This document shows, piece after piece, positions 50,477 to 60,527 of a stretch of 64,000 nt of DNA. This DNA is from Clostridium homopropionicum DSM 5847 (GTDB taxonomy: Bacteria; Bacillota; Clostridia; Clostridiales; Clostridiaceae), in contig NZ_LHUR01000036.1 in assembly GCF_001263795.1 (NCBI RefSeq), positions 111,220 to 175,219 of the forward strand, read 5' to 3'. Position 1 is the stretch's first letter. Every line of letters starts with the position of its first letter. The position numbers and the translations under genes were made by a program. The notes beneath the pieces are model-generated. The model saw only the letters and a program-made list of their open reading frames with translations. It did not search any database and was not told where the DNA came from.

Positions 50477-51063
50477 ATGAATAATAATGCAACTTTAGCT
50501 GATAAAATTTGGGACATATTAAAATTAGAAAAAAGAGAAATGACAATCAAAGAGATTAAAAATATGATACCTGACAAACCCGAATCTACTATAAGGGGAA
50601 GGTTAAGAGATAAAATGAATGCTTTAAATATACAATTGATGACTTCAAAGAAAAAGCCAGAGTACTAAAACCAGGTGCCTTTCTTGTTGAATTCATTCCT
50701 GAAGAAAATGCTAATAATTATGATTATATTTACCATATAAAAAAATTTGCTGAGGAATGCGGTTTAATATATTATGCATGTGTGCCTTGGAAAAAAGGTA
50801 ATTTTGTATCGAACATGGGTAGAAAAGCTAAAAATAAAGTGAATTTATTTAAAGCTATTTTAGAAGCTATAACTTTGCCTGGAGAAATTGTTTTGGATCA
50901 ATTCGCTGGCAGCGGAAATTTAGGAATAGCAGCCAGTATTACTGGTAGAATAAGTATTTTAATTGAGAAGAGCAAGGAATATGTTTGTAAGATACTAAAA
51001 AATATTAATGATAATGGTTTTAGAACTTGTTTTGATAGTGAGCAGGTAGGGTGGGAGCTGTAA
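50477..51063 (+). pseudogene. DNA methyltransferase (N4/N6 family) with internal deletion
   Basis: The first frame (to 50668) gives a helical winged-helix N-terminus (KREMTIKEIKNMIPDKPEST). From about 50641 another frame reads KARVLKPGAFLVEFIPEENA, CVPWKKGNFVSNMG and EIVLDQFAGSGNLGIAAS, the AdoMet-binding motif of DNA methylases, to the stop at 51063. The catalytic [D/N]PPY segment is missing and the frames disagree. GGAGG precedes the ATG at 50477. It lies beside the BREX operon but on the opposite strand. Confidence 0.8.
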
Positions 51064-51101
51064 AATTAGGTAGCTTTGATTGGAAGTTAAAAAGAGAGCT
51101 G

Positions 51102-51189
51102 ATTAGGAAGGAGATGACTGGAAGTCATCTCCTATGGGGTCTGACCCCATTCCAGGGATTGGGAACGTAGTGGAGAATCTCTGGTTGCT
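51102..51189. repeat. Multi-hairpin GGGGTCTGACCCC element (copy 2)
   Basis: About 88 bp with the perfect core ATGGGGTCTGACCCCAT, an outer GGAGATGACT/AGTCATCTCC hairpin and CCAGGGATT/AATCTCTGG around GGGAACGTAGTGG. It is nearly identical to copy 1. It lies in the 306-bp gap between the methylase remnant and brxL; the remaining 180 bp to 51369 show nothing recognisable. Confidence 0.88.
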
Positions 51190-51369
51190 AAAAATATTCT
51201 CCCAAGCTACTCCTAATAATTTGTTCATTATATCCTCCCAAGTGCTATAACCTTCTGTATAAAATTACATAATATACTCTATAGTTATTGTTCTAGTAAA
51301 ATTCTTAATCATATTAATTATCTCAATTTCTTATAAAATATTTCTTACTTTAAATTCTTTATATTGGTT

Positions 51370-52788
51370 CTATGATTCTATTTCGATAGTTACCCTTTCA
51401 TATTCTTTATCCATTTTATGCAACTCATCTCTCACTCTTTGTCTAAGCTCAACTGCAGGCTTTACACAAAATTTTATAAATTCCTCCTGGGTTAAATTTA
51501 GATCAGGGAATAAAATTTTCAAGTAAGCGCTTGCCAATCTTGTTACTGCTTTCCTATCTCTTAAATCCTTACAGCCTGTTAAATACATATTTAAATTAAC
51601 ATAATCAGTGAATGCCACTTCACTGCGTAAACTGTGTAAGACTTCTGAGAAGAAATCACCCTTAAATCCCAATGTTTTTGAAGGAGTTTCAGCAGAAATT
51701 CTGGGCATATCCCAACCTGGAATTATACCATGTATTCTATCAATAAAAGCAGTTTCTTGTAAGAAGTTAGGTATCTCTTTAAATATACCTTCGTCTTGAT
51801 AAGCTGGCTGTCTATTTTCATTTAGCGTAATATTGCCAAGCATAACAAAGCCAGCTTCTGCAGTTGCCTCTGTGTTTCCTCTACTAAACTTACCAGACTC
51901 AAGATAAACTTTTAAACCAGCTATCAACTCACCTGTACTATCACCTTGAATACTTTGTATCTCATCGAGCACAACTAAATCATATTTTGAAATAAGCCCA
52001 GGAGTACTTGTAGTCAAATTATAGAACATAACAGCTGGTGAAACTTTCCCTCCACCAACAACTCTTGTATACCTTGACACATTATCATAAACAAATGACT
52101 TACCTGTACCTTTTGGAGCCAATTCTACAAGATTAACTCTGGGTTCAACCATTGGCAGCAACCGTGTGATAAGAATTTGCTTTTGTCTATCATTATATAT
52201 TGACGGATTAAATCCCATACTTGAAATTATAAGTTCTATCCATTGATTTATTGTAAAACTGCTTCTACATTCTTTATAATATTCAATATCAACAAATCCC
52301 ACTTGAAAAGGCTTAAAATCTCTCATCCATACTTGACCAGGTTCTCTTGGTGAAGTTGGTGGTACAAAAAACAACTCACCAACTCCCCACACACCACTTG
52401 ATAAAAGCAAGGAGTTTTTCTCAACTATATCCTCCGAAACATAAGCATCTTTTTTATCTAAAAAAGGAATATTTAAAGTTCTTTTACCAGTCTTGAGATT
52501 AACAGAAACATTATAGTCATTAAGTAATCTTACTGTTTCCATATTTATAAGTCTATTTTTAACTTCTTCTTTTTCACCTTTTTGAGGTAGATATTGTGTT
52601 ATAAATTTAGATATTTTAGTTCTAGCCTCTTCAGTAAGCTCTCCATCCTCTAAAAAATTATAAAGAATCCACTCCCCTACATATGTAGGTATAGCTCTTG
52701 ATGAGAACCCTGCCTTTTGAATAAGGCTTTTATTTATAATTACATCTCCATAGCAGTTATAAGCTATTTGTTCAAACTCTTCCATCAT
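51370..52788 (-). CDS. brxL: BREX BrxL, short AAA+ form
   Basis: About 472 residues. N-terminal helical region, then GVWGVGELFFVPPTSPREPG, Walker A VELAPKGTGKSFVYDN (about 224-231), Walker B DLVVLDEIQ (about 273-281) and AAA+ sensor regions with GFVMLGNITLNENRQPAYQD. This is the shorter BrxL family; longer BrxL (about 680 residues) carries a Lon-type protease domain, which has no room here. In BREX, BrxL is a DNA-binding hexameric AAA+ factor needed for defence. The ATG at 52788 has AAGGTGGGAG upstream. Last gene of the operon. Confidence 0.88.
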   Translation of the reverse strand: MMEEFEQIAYNCYGDVIINKSLIQKAGFSSRAIPTYVGEWILYNFLEDGELTEEARTKISKFITQYLPQKGEKEEVKNRLINMETVRLLNDYNVSVNLKTGKRTLNIPFLDKKDAYVSEDIVEKNSLLLSSGVWGVGELFFVPPTSPREPGQVWMRDFKPFQVGFVDIEYYKECRSSFTINQWIELIISSMGFNPSIYNDRQKQILITRLLPMVEPRVNLVELAPKGTGKSFVYDNVSRYTRVVGGGKVSPAVMFYNLTTSTPGLISKYDLVVLDEIQSIQGDSTGELIAGLKVYLESGKFSRGNTEATAEAGFVMLGNITLNENRQPAYQDEGIFKEIPNFLQETAFIDRIHGIIPGWDMPRISAETPSKTLGFKGDFFSEVLHSLRSEVAFTDYVNLNMYLTGCKDLRDRKAVTRLASAYLKILFPDLNLTQEEFIKFCVKPAVELRQRVRDELHKMDKEYERVTIEIES

Positions 52789-52802
52789 TTCTCCCACCTT
52801 TG

Positions 52803-55160
52803 CTAAAACAAGTCATTCAAATCAAATTTACTTTCCTGTATTGATTTAATATTAAGCTCAAGTATTATAGTATCTGAGTACTTTTTGCCGACAAATTCGT
52901 AGTCTAGTTTTAATTTAAGATATTGAGTAACTTCTTTGTTGTTGGTTATCCTAGCATTACCTATAATATATTCCTTAGATTTATAGGATTCTATATCTCC
53001 AACCGCATAAACATCATCTTTAACTTTTATATTGTCATTTAAAATGGTAATAGATAAATTATTAATTTCATAATCATTAAAATTTTTAATTTCGAGTACA
53101 AAATTAGCTAAAGTATTAAATCTAAAGTTATTATTCTTTAAGCCAACAGTAGGTCTATTAATAGTTACATTTACTTTTTCAAATTTAAGAAGCGGAATTA
53201 TATGCTCCTCTGGTGAAATTCCTCCATGAACATATGTGTCTTCATTAATCTTTAAAAATCTGTTGTATGATTTAGCTATCATATAATTATACTTAACACC
53301 ATACCTAGCCTTATCCATGGGGTAACATAAATTACCTATACCATCTTTATATATGCTGAATTTGCTATCATCAAGTTTAATATATTTATATCCTGCATCA
53401 TCAGATTTATCTTTGTGAAATTTTTCTGGAATAAGATTATCCTGACCACTAATTATTCTTGTACTTCCATGGTCTGATATAATATATATTTTTATTAAAT
53501 TATCTACTCCCAGCCTATGTATGAATGCTAAAACTTTGTCCACCATAGCACTTAGCTCAGCTTTGATCCTCTGCCTTAGTGGAATAGCTGAATCTTTGGA
53601 ATTATCGTGAAGTACCTTGTCTAAACTTAAATAATTTAATATATACACATCTGCATCCTTTTCATAGGTATTTTCCAAGGAATTCAAATCAGGCAAGTAC
53701 TTAAATCTTTTTTCCAACATACTTTCCCACTGCTTGCACAATACAGAATATTTTTTATCAAAACTCTCAAATGGTTCACCACTAAAAAATGCATATTTAG
53801 ATACCTCAGTAGCCGTAGGTAACATACTTAATGTTGGTGTATTTTGTGTTAATGCAAATCCTTCTTTAGAAAAAAGCTCTTTGCTATAATTTACGTACTT
53901 ATAATTAAAATTGTCTATCATAATAATCAGTGAAGTATTATCAGTTTTAAGATTTGAGCTTATATTTTTCATAGTTTTATATATCATTTTTGATTCACTC
54001 GATATTAAGCTACTATAGTTATTAAATACCCAATCCCCATACTTTTCTGAATACTTATCAATGCTCAAATCAAAAGTATCTGTATCTTCCATCCAGAATC
54101 TATATGGTAGATATGAGCTTATAGCCCAATTAATCCAGTCATCAATACTATTATTTTTTTCTGGATCTAATACATAATTTGGTGGTATCAAATTTGATAA
54201 ATATTCTTCAAAATTACTATCAAATATATTAGTACCCTCAAACTTATCTATTATCTTGTTTATTATAGATTTATTAATGGTAGAATTATTTTTGTCTAAA
54301 AGCTTTCGCACAAATTGAGCTTCCTCATTTAAATGTCCTGAAAGCATATCAATATACTCAATCATTTCTGACTGACTTAAATCTGTAATATTGATATCAT
54401 TTAAAAATAACTTTATGTGACTCTTTAATTCCTGAATATCAATACTATCTAATATAAATGTATCTATCTTTAAGTTAATCTTATTTAGGGCTTTAGTAAT
54501 ATCTCCTATAACTATGATTTGTAAACTAATAGGATACTTCTTTAACACCGAATATTTTGATAAAATATCAAATAATTTACTAGGATTACTAATAAATTCA
54601 GATATAATATTCTCTTGGATACCATTGGTGCAATTTTCATTCCATTGTCTTAATTTATTTTTATAAACCTTGTTAAGCACTCTATATTTTTTTATATTAT
54701 CTATTAGACTAAAGTCCATACTATTTAAAAGATCAAATATATTATAAAAAGGAAATTGTTCCTGAGTAAAATATATTCCAAAATAGTGATTTAATAAATT
54801 ATCTTCAAAACTTAAATTTTTACTAAATATGAATTTATCCGCATTAGGAATAAACTCATCCTTAGCTATATCATCATCACTAACATAATCAGGAATATTA
54901 ATACCTATTATTTCTTGTAAATTAGTTTTAGGCGAATACTTAGTAATCTTGATTCTATTTTCAAGATATTGTATTTGCATTTTTTTTAACCAATTCATAC
55001 AATGTTTGTCTCTTACAACAACAACTAATTCTAACCCTTGATATATTGCATTTAAAATTGAATTATATCCATCCACATAGTCATTAACCTTAGATACTAG
55101 AACATCATATTTTTCTTGATATGTTTTTTCAAAATCTTCTATTAATATTACTTTACTCAT
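52803..55160 (-). CDS. pglZ: BREX phosphatase-like protein PglZ
   Basis: 785 residues. The alkaline-phosphatase-superfamily PglZ core has the metal-binding SLIIMIDNF (Asp about 416), TPTLSMLPTATEVSKYAFFS with candidate nucleophile Ser/Thr (about 442-452), and IYIISDHGSTRI (Asp-His about 563-564). A later HGGISPEEHIIP gives another His. The C-terminal 130 residues are beta-rich and resemble an Ig-like domain. PglZ is the signature gene of BREX. It starts three bases after the brxC stop and lies before brxL. Confidence 0.93.
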   Translation of the reverse strand: MSKVILIEDFEKTYQEKYDVLVSKVNDYVDGYNSILNAIYQGLELVVVVRDKHCMNWLKKMQIQYLENRIKITKYSPKTNLQEIIGINIPDYVSDDDIAKDEFIPNADKFIFSKNLSFEDNLLNHYFGIYFTQEQFPFYNIFDLLNSMDFSLIDNIKKYRVLNKVYKNKLRQWNENCTNGIQENIISEFISNPSKLFDILSKYSVLKKYPISLQIIVIGDITKALNKINLKIDTFILDSIDIQELKSHIKLFLNDINITDLSQSEMIEYIDMLSGHLNEEAQFVRKLLDKNNSTINKSIINKIIDKFEGTNIFDSNFEEYLSNLIPPNYVLDPEKNNSIDDWINWAISSYLPYRFWMEDTDTFDLSIDKYSEKYGDWVFNNYSSLISSESKMIYKTMKNISSNLKTDNTSLIIMIDNFNYKYVNYSKELFSKEGFALTQNTPTLSMLPTATEVSKYAFFSGEPFESFDKKYSVLCKQWESMLEKRFKYLPDLNSLENTYEKDADVYILNYLSLDKVLHDNSKDSAIPLRQRIKAELSAMVDKVLAFIHRLGVDNLIKIYIISDHGSTRIISGQDNLIPEKFHKDKSDDAGYKYIKLDDSKFSIYKDGIGNLCYPMDKARYGVKYNYMIAKSYNRFLKINEDTYVHGGISPEEHIIPLLKFEKVNVTINRPTVGLKNNNFRFNTLANFVLEIKNFNDYEINNLSITILNDNIKVKDDVYAVGDIESYKSKEYIIGNARITNNKEVTQYLKLKLDYEFVGKKYSDTIILELNIKSIQESKFDLNDLF

Positions 55161-55162
55161 AT

Positions 55163-58100
55163 TTACTCCTGAAGTTCTCTAATAATATCATTAAGAATAT
55201 TAATAACTTCTTTCTTATTTATTGAATATTTATTTTCTGTTTCGTTTAATATGCTATTCAAACAAGTTTTTAAACTTGAAGTGTCTTTAGGCAATACAAC
55301 TGAAATTTTATATTCCTCACTAACCTTTTCTTTGTTAAATAGGTTAGTTTGTTTTGGTTTTATATCATATTTTACTACGTATTTATTATCTTGATTTATA
55401 AATTCAACTCTTATAGTTTTGCTAAACTTCCCTTCGTTATCAAAAGCACAAAACTTTATTGGTTTATCGTTCGTAACCTTAATAGTTATTTCTTTGCTAT
55501 CTTCTTCCCTTTGAATTTCTTCTTTACTTGGTTCTTCATCATTAGACGTAGCATAAATAACTTTATGATTTGAACCAGCAGTAATTTTTATAATAGCCTG
55601 TTGCCTATATTCGACCTGAATATTAGAATCGCTTAACTTTATTTCGTTCTTATTTAAAGCATCTATAGAATATATTGGAGGCTCAACTAAAAATACATTT
55701 TCTTCAATATGCTTTTTTGCCTCTCTAACTTTACTGATATATGATTCTGTTTTATCAGTAGTCCATTCACTAATCTTATTTAGCGAGTAAGCTATTGGCA
55801 GCTTATCAAGTATAAAGTCTTCATGAGAGGTACTTTTTCCAATGTTCATTACTAACTGTTTACTTTCAGTTGTTTGTAAATCATTGTTATAACTCTTTTG
55901 AATATCACTAAGTCCTTCAAACCACTGTATTAAAATATCATCCAATGCTTTCATTGTTGATATTTCTTGCTCAAAAACATCTCCGAATCTCCTTATTATT
56001 TTATCTATAAGTATCTGATAACCACTTTCTATCAACACTTTGTCCTTAGCAAACTTTTCAGCTAAATCCTGCACCTTATCCTCTAAAATTAAATCGTCTT
56101 TATCATATCCATAAATAGTCTTAAATTCTTCAAGTATAAAATCTCTAGATTTTATATTTTCAATTTTATTAAACACCTCAATAAGTTTATCTAATTTCCC
56201 TTCGTAAATAGATTTAACCTTTTGAATAGGCATCAATCCCTTATACCAATTAGAAAGTAGAGAATGTACCCCATCTAGAGTTGCATCTTTTGATACTTCT
56301 AATTCATCAGGATTAAAGATTTTTTTCAAAGCTTTTATTAATGCCTCATCGTGCGTTTCAATCTTTTTATATTCTATTATCGTATTTTTGTGTTTTTTAT
56401 TGTATAAAAGATCTAATAAAGAGTCATAGGATGTAATATTTAAAATACCTATTTCGCCAACATTAGATATAGTCAAACTATCTCTAAAATATCTTTTTAC
56501 CATAGCAAAGAATAATATTGCAGAATTATATCCAATGCCATATTCTTTCATGACTCCCTCAACAAATCCACTTGGACTTAGTTTCAGGTGAAATTCATTA
56601 TCTAAAATCACATTTATCATTTCTGCAAGTGCAGGAAGTGTAGACTTATACTTGTTAACATTGCTCTCAACCTCACAGATTATACTTTGACCAACTGTAT
56701 GTGTCTGTTTAATAACCCCATTTGCATATAAAACATTTTGGAGATATCTTTTATCTCCACGGTCAGCAGCGTAATCTTTTCTAAATGCTAATTCCTTATT
56801 AGCATCAAGTAAAATTTCTACAGCTTCCTTTAGCGCTGAGTTACCTTTATCTTTAAATTCATGAGACTTATTTAAATCCTCATGTCTTATTTTGTTTCTC
56901 TTGCTTTCATAAATGGTCTCAAGTACTTTAGCTATAGCTGCATCATCCTCATTGGCTGAATTTGTAAGCAAATCTCCATCCTTGCCATAGTAATTGAGAT
57001 TTTTACTTGTATTATATTTTGTAAGCGACTGATTTATTGCATTATCATACTGTCTAATAGTTTCCTTTAAAACTCCTTGATCTTGAGTTGAAAATTCACT
57101 TACATCTAGCTTCAAAGCAGCTCTTAATGAAAATATAACATCATACATAGGTATTTCTTCATTAGTAACACCAACAATAATGCGTTCAAAATAATTATGC
57201 TTTACAAGTTCCTTAGCCTTCTTTACTTCATCTTCAGATTCACATATAACATAAAGCGCTATTCCTTCAAAGCCCTTTTTAAAATCATCTTCATTATCTA
57301 TGAGTTTATTTAAATTTTGAAATATAGCCTTATTTTCAATATCCTTTACCGTTGCGTATTTTTTCAAAAATCTCTTATCTTCTGAAAATGTATAGTTATA
57401 TCTTTTAGCATCAAGATAAATATTTGTTTTTAAGAACTTACTTAATTTATCAACTTGGATATCCTTCGCTAATGCTTCTAACTCTTTTATAATATCTAGA
57501 GGAGCATTATTAGGTTCTGTTTTATATTCATTTATAAGCGCTACAACATCAACAGCATCGCTTCTTCTAAATTCGTAAGACTTATTTTGATCATTGTAAT
57601 AGATTATTTTTTTGCTGCATGCAACCTTTATAGAATGTTGTAATTCCTTTATTTCAGTTTCACTATTAAGATATAAACCAAATTTTAAAGTAACTTCATT
57701 TATGGCCATACCAATTATTTGATATATAATCATTACTCTTAAAATCTTTTCATATATCTCATTATCTAACTCATTAATTAATACGTTTGCTCTTTCTGCA
57801 ACCTTATACTTATTAAGTTCTTTCAATGAAGTTTCAAAATTTCTTATTAAATCTCTAATTGTGCTTCTTAGCTCACCGTTGTCTGATTTAATTCTATCCT
57901 TGAAAAATTCAAATAAAGAAGCTACAGAATAAAATTGTAACTTACCGTTTTTATCTAAGATATCGTGATTATTAATATACCAGCTAAATGAACCTAGATA
58001 TTGTTTTTCATCAGCAAAAAAGGTTACAACTGAACGATTATTAGATCCTAGATCAGAAGCCAACTTAAGCAAAGAGTATGTTGCCATTGGATGCATAGGG

Positions 58101-59263
58101 TATATATTTTCAACTATTCTCTTTTTTATTTTAGGACTAGATAAATTGAAGATTTTTAATGAGGAACATTCATTTGAAATCGTACTAAGCATAGATAAAT
58201 TTGGAACAATATTTTCTTTCCACGAATTTGAATTCTTTTGAGGATTTACAACTGCTGATATTATTTCCTCAATTCCTTCTGTCTCTAGTGGTATTTCCCT
58301 AATTCTATCACTTACCGTTGAAAAATCTTCAGAATTATATGTCGTTTTATAAGATACAAATGATCTATGAGTAGATGCAACAAAAATAATGGGAAAATCG
58401 TCCATTATCGAAGCTGCACACATTTGAGCAAATTTTTGAAACTCATCTAAGTCAAATCTTTTTCCCTTCAACTGATAATCGAATTCATCATATAAAATAA
58501 CAAGTCCAGCAAAATTATCTCTAATAATTTTGCTCTTGGTCATCTCTTTTATTATTTCCACATAGTTATCTTTGTCAAATTCAAATTCTGAAGTTGTAAC
58601 AATTTTATGTAACTCTTTAAAAATATCAATAGCATCCTTATTGTACTGTTTTAACTCACTTATTAATTTATTTATAGTCCATTCAGAATATCTATTTTCT
58701 AGTTCTTTCTCTAATTTTTCATAATAATATTGATCTTCGCTATCACCCCAAAGCCCTATCTTTTTTACTGCCTCCAGATAGTAGCTGCTCATCTCTTCAA
58801 TAGATATACCTTCTCTATTTAAAGCTTCCTCAATAGCTTTTAATATATATGTTTCAAATTTATTTGTTCCATAGTTACTTATAGCTACTATATATCTATT
58901 TTCCTTTCTTATAGTTTTTAAAAGTTCGGCTCTCTTGTCTAATTCCTCTGATTCAGATTCAGCATAATTTTTAAAAAACTCTATCATTTCATCGGTATCA
59001 GATTGACTTTCAAAATAATTAGCCGCCATAAGTAGTAAATGGGATTTACCTGTTCCGTAAGATCCTGATAATACAAAACATCTTTTTGATGTAGTAGTAT
59101 AAGCTCCCTCTGCTATAATCTCAAAAGCCTTTCTATGCGACTTAATCGGCTTATATTTTGACATTCTGTCTTTCTTTAAAGCTCTATCATTAAATTCTCT
59201 ATGTAAATCTACCTGATTTGAATAACTACTTTTAATATCTAGTAATTCTTTAATTTTAGTCAT
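55163..59263 (-). CDS. brxC: BREX BrxC/PglY-type P-loop ATPase
   Basis: About 1366 residues. Walker A VLSGSYGTGKSHLLL lies at about 64-78 and Walker B LVILYDEFDYQLKG near 255, followed by the sensor-like FPIIFVASTHRSFVSY. The rest is long, mostly helical, with a beta-rich C-terminus. This matches the large ATPase BrxC/PglY of BREX systems. The ATG at 59263 has AGGGGTG upstream; an in-frame GTG at 59272 is also possible. It overlaps the brxF stop and is followed by pglZ. Confidence 0.92.
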   Translation of the reverse strand: MTKIKELLDIKSSYSNQVDLHREFNDRALKKDRMSKYKPIKSHRKAFEIIAEGAYTTTSKRCFVLSGSYGTGKSHLLLMAANYFESQSDTDEMIEFFKNYAESESEELDKRAELLKTIRKENRYIVAISNYGTNKFETYILKAIEEALNREGISIEEMSSYYLEAVKKIGLWGDSEDQYYYEKLEKELENRYSEWTINKLISELKQYNKDAIDIFKELHKIVTTSEFEFDKDNYVEIIKEMTKSKIIRDNFAGLVILYDEFDYQLKGKRFDLDEFQKFAQMCAASIMDDFPIIFVASTHRSFVSYKTTYNSEDFSTVSDRIREIPLETEGIEEIISAVVNPQKNSNSWKENIVPNLSMLSTISNECSSLKIFNLSSPKIKKRIVENIYPMHPMATYSLLKLASDLGSNNRSVVTFFADEKQYLGSFSWYINNHDILDKNGKLQFYSVASLFEFFKDRIKSDNGELRSTIRDLIRNFETSLKELNKYKVAERANVLINELDNEIYEKILRVMIIYQIIGMAINEVTLKFGLYLNSETEIKELQHSIKVACSKKIIYYNDQNKSYEFRRSDAVDVVALINEYKTEPNNAPLDIIKELEALAKDIQVDKLSKFLKTNIYLDAKRYNYTFSEDKRFLKKYATVKDIENKAIFQNLNKLIDNEDDFKKGFEGIALYVICESEDEVKKAKELVKHNYFERIIVGVTNEEIPMYDVIFSLRAALKLDVSEFSTQDQGVLKETIRQYDNAINQSLTKYNTSKNLNYYGKDGDLLTNSANEDDAAIAKVLETIYESKRNKIRHEDLNKSHEFKDKGNSALKEAVEILLDANKELAFRKDYAADRGDKRYLQNVLYANGVIKQTHTVGQSIICEVESNVNKYKSTLPALAEMINVILDNEFHLKLSPSGFVEGVMKEYGIGYNSAILFFAMVKRYFRDSLTISNVGEIGILNITSYDSLLDLLYNKKHKNTIIEYKKIETHDEALIKALKKIFNPDELEVSKDATLDGVHSLLSNWYKGLMPIQKVKSIYEGKLDKLIEVFNKIENIKSRDFILEEFKTIYGYDKDDLILEDKVQDLAEKFAKDKVLIESGYQILIDKIIRRFGDVFEQEISTMKALDDILIQWFEGLSDIQKSYNNDLQTTESKQLVMNIGKSTSHEDFILDKLPIAYSLNKISEWTTDKTESYISKVREAKKHIEENVFLVEPPIYSIDALNKNEIKLSDSNIQVEYRQQAIIKITAGSNHKVIYATSNDEEPSKEEIQREEDSKEITIKVTNDKPIKFCAFDNEGKFSKTIRVEFINQDNKYVVKYDIKPKQTNLFNKEKVSEEYKISVVLPKDTSSLKTCLNSILNETENKYSINKKEVINILNDIIRELQE

Positions 59264-59717
59264 TAATATCACCCCTTAAATTAACAACATTAAACATCCT
59301 ATGAGTACCTTTATCACTTAAACTAATTAACTCTTCCTTCTCTAAAAGCTTATGAGTCTGCATTACAAAAATATAACAGCTCTCTGATTGGTTTTTATCA
59401 ATAAACACCATAAAATCTCTTACTTCACTATCGGTCCAAGTGTTTATTAAAAAATCAATCTGATCAACAACCATTAATTTATCATTTTCTGTAATATCTT
59501 TAATATATTGAATTAATCTTGAAGGTCCAAATATATCTATGTTATCTTTAGCCTCTTTATTATTTATCAATAACTCAAGTAAAGAAATGTATTTACACTG
59601 ATACTTTTCACAAATTCTTCTAGCTAATTCAGTCTTACCACTTAGTGCAGGTCCATGTATTAAAAAGTTTTTATATCTCTCATTCAGTTGGACATTAATT
59701 AGAGTTTCTAGTTCCAT
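59256..59717 (-). CDS. brxF: BREX small P-loop ATPase BrxF
   Basis: 153 residues with Walker A LIHGPALSGKTELARRI (22-29) and Walker B DKLMVVDQIDFLI near 83, followed by CYIFVMQTHKLLE. Size and motifs fit BrxF, a small ATPase described from type 3 BREX. Walker B has Gln where Glu is usual (VVDQ), so ATP hydrolysis may be weak. GGAGGGAAGGA precedes the ATG. It overlaps the DUF4007 gene by ten bases and brxC by eight. Confidence 0.8.
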   Translation of the reverse strand: MELETLINVQLNERYKNFLIHGPALSGKTELARRICEKYQCKYISLLELLINNKEAKDNIDIFGPSRLIQYIKDITENDKLMVVDQIDFLINTWTDSEVRDFMVFIDKNQSESCYIFVMQTHKLLEKEELISLSDKGTHRMFNVVNLRGDIND

Positions 59718-60523
59718 TCCTTCCCTCCATAATACACTTCAATAATATCTTCAAAACTCTTATTCGTTTTTATTCTTATTTGGTCTAAATCAGCTCTTGA
59801 TTCAATTCCTATATATCTCCGATTTTTTAGTTCCTCAAGTTTCTGCCTAAAAACGTGCTCATCAATAAAGAAAATCCTACCTGGAGAATTTTTTGCAGTT
59901 GCTATTTCATTAATAGAAATTGATGTAGCTCCAGGGTAATTTATATCTTGGTATCTTTTTATAGCGGCTAGTAAAATTAGATTAGGTACTTCAGGGTTTT
60001 TGTTAACTTTATATTTTTTATTCTGTTCTTCAATAATATATAAGTTAGAAAATCTCTGATTCGTATATGCATCTATTATAATCCTTATCTCCTTGCCTAT
60101 ATGATTTTTATAAGTATATTCGCCTATTTGAGTTTCTAAATCTACGAATAATTCCAGTAAATCCTCTCGTGTAAATGTATCTACATTACCCAAAAAGTTT
60201 AGCAATCTATTCCATATAATTACGTAATCATTAGTTCCTTGCAAATAGTGCATGATCCACAATGTACCTTTATCTTCTAAAAAATCATCATACTTATGAA
60301 TTAGTCTCCCTAACTCAGTGGATTTGAGTGATGCTTTTTGACTTAACCCTAGATCAGCAAGGTAATTTAATATAAGTCTAGCTTTTCTTCTATTTAAACC
60401 TGTTATTTCAGCTAATTTATCAAGGTTTATATCCTCGTCAGTATCATATTTTGCTTTAAATACGTTCACTACTTGATCAAAATACATTTTAAAGCCATTT
60501 AGACTTTGTATCTTATAATTCAT
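59708..60523 (-). CDS. DUF4007-family protein
   Basis: About 271 residues. The N-terminal helix-turn-helix region LDKLAEITGLNRRKARLILN is followed by a conserved-looking KDKGTLWIMHYL-like segment (LEDKGTLWIMHYLQGTNDYV). The C-terminal half contains another winged-helix part (SINEIATAKNSPGRIFFIDE). DUF4007 proteins are known from phosphorothioation-linked and BREX-like defence loci. The ATG at 60523 has GGAG seven bases upstream and starts four bases after the pglX stop; an upstream GTG/ATG frame to 60562 lacks an RBS. Its biochemical function is unknown. Confidence 0.75.
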   Translation of the reverse strand: MNYKIQSLNGFKMYFDQVVNVFKAKYDTDEDINLDKLAEITGLNRRKARLILNYLADLGLSQKASLKSTELGRLIHKYDDFLEDKGTLWIMHYLQGTNDYVIIWNRLLNFLGNVDTFTREDLLELFVDLETQIGEYTYKNHIGKEIRIIIDAYTNQRFSNLYIIEEQNKKYKVNKNPEVPNLILLAAIKRYQDINYPGATSISINEIATAKNSPGRIFFIDEHVFRQKLEELKNRRYIGIESRADLDQIRIKTNKSFEDIIEVYYGGKEWN

Positions 60524-60527
60524 ATTT

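Noticed and set aside
50477..51063. The DNA methylase as a functional BREX methyltransferase.
   Set aside because: It is on the other strand, internally deleted and lacks the catalytic NPPY/DPPY motif; PglX fills that role.
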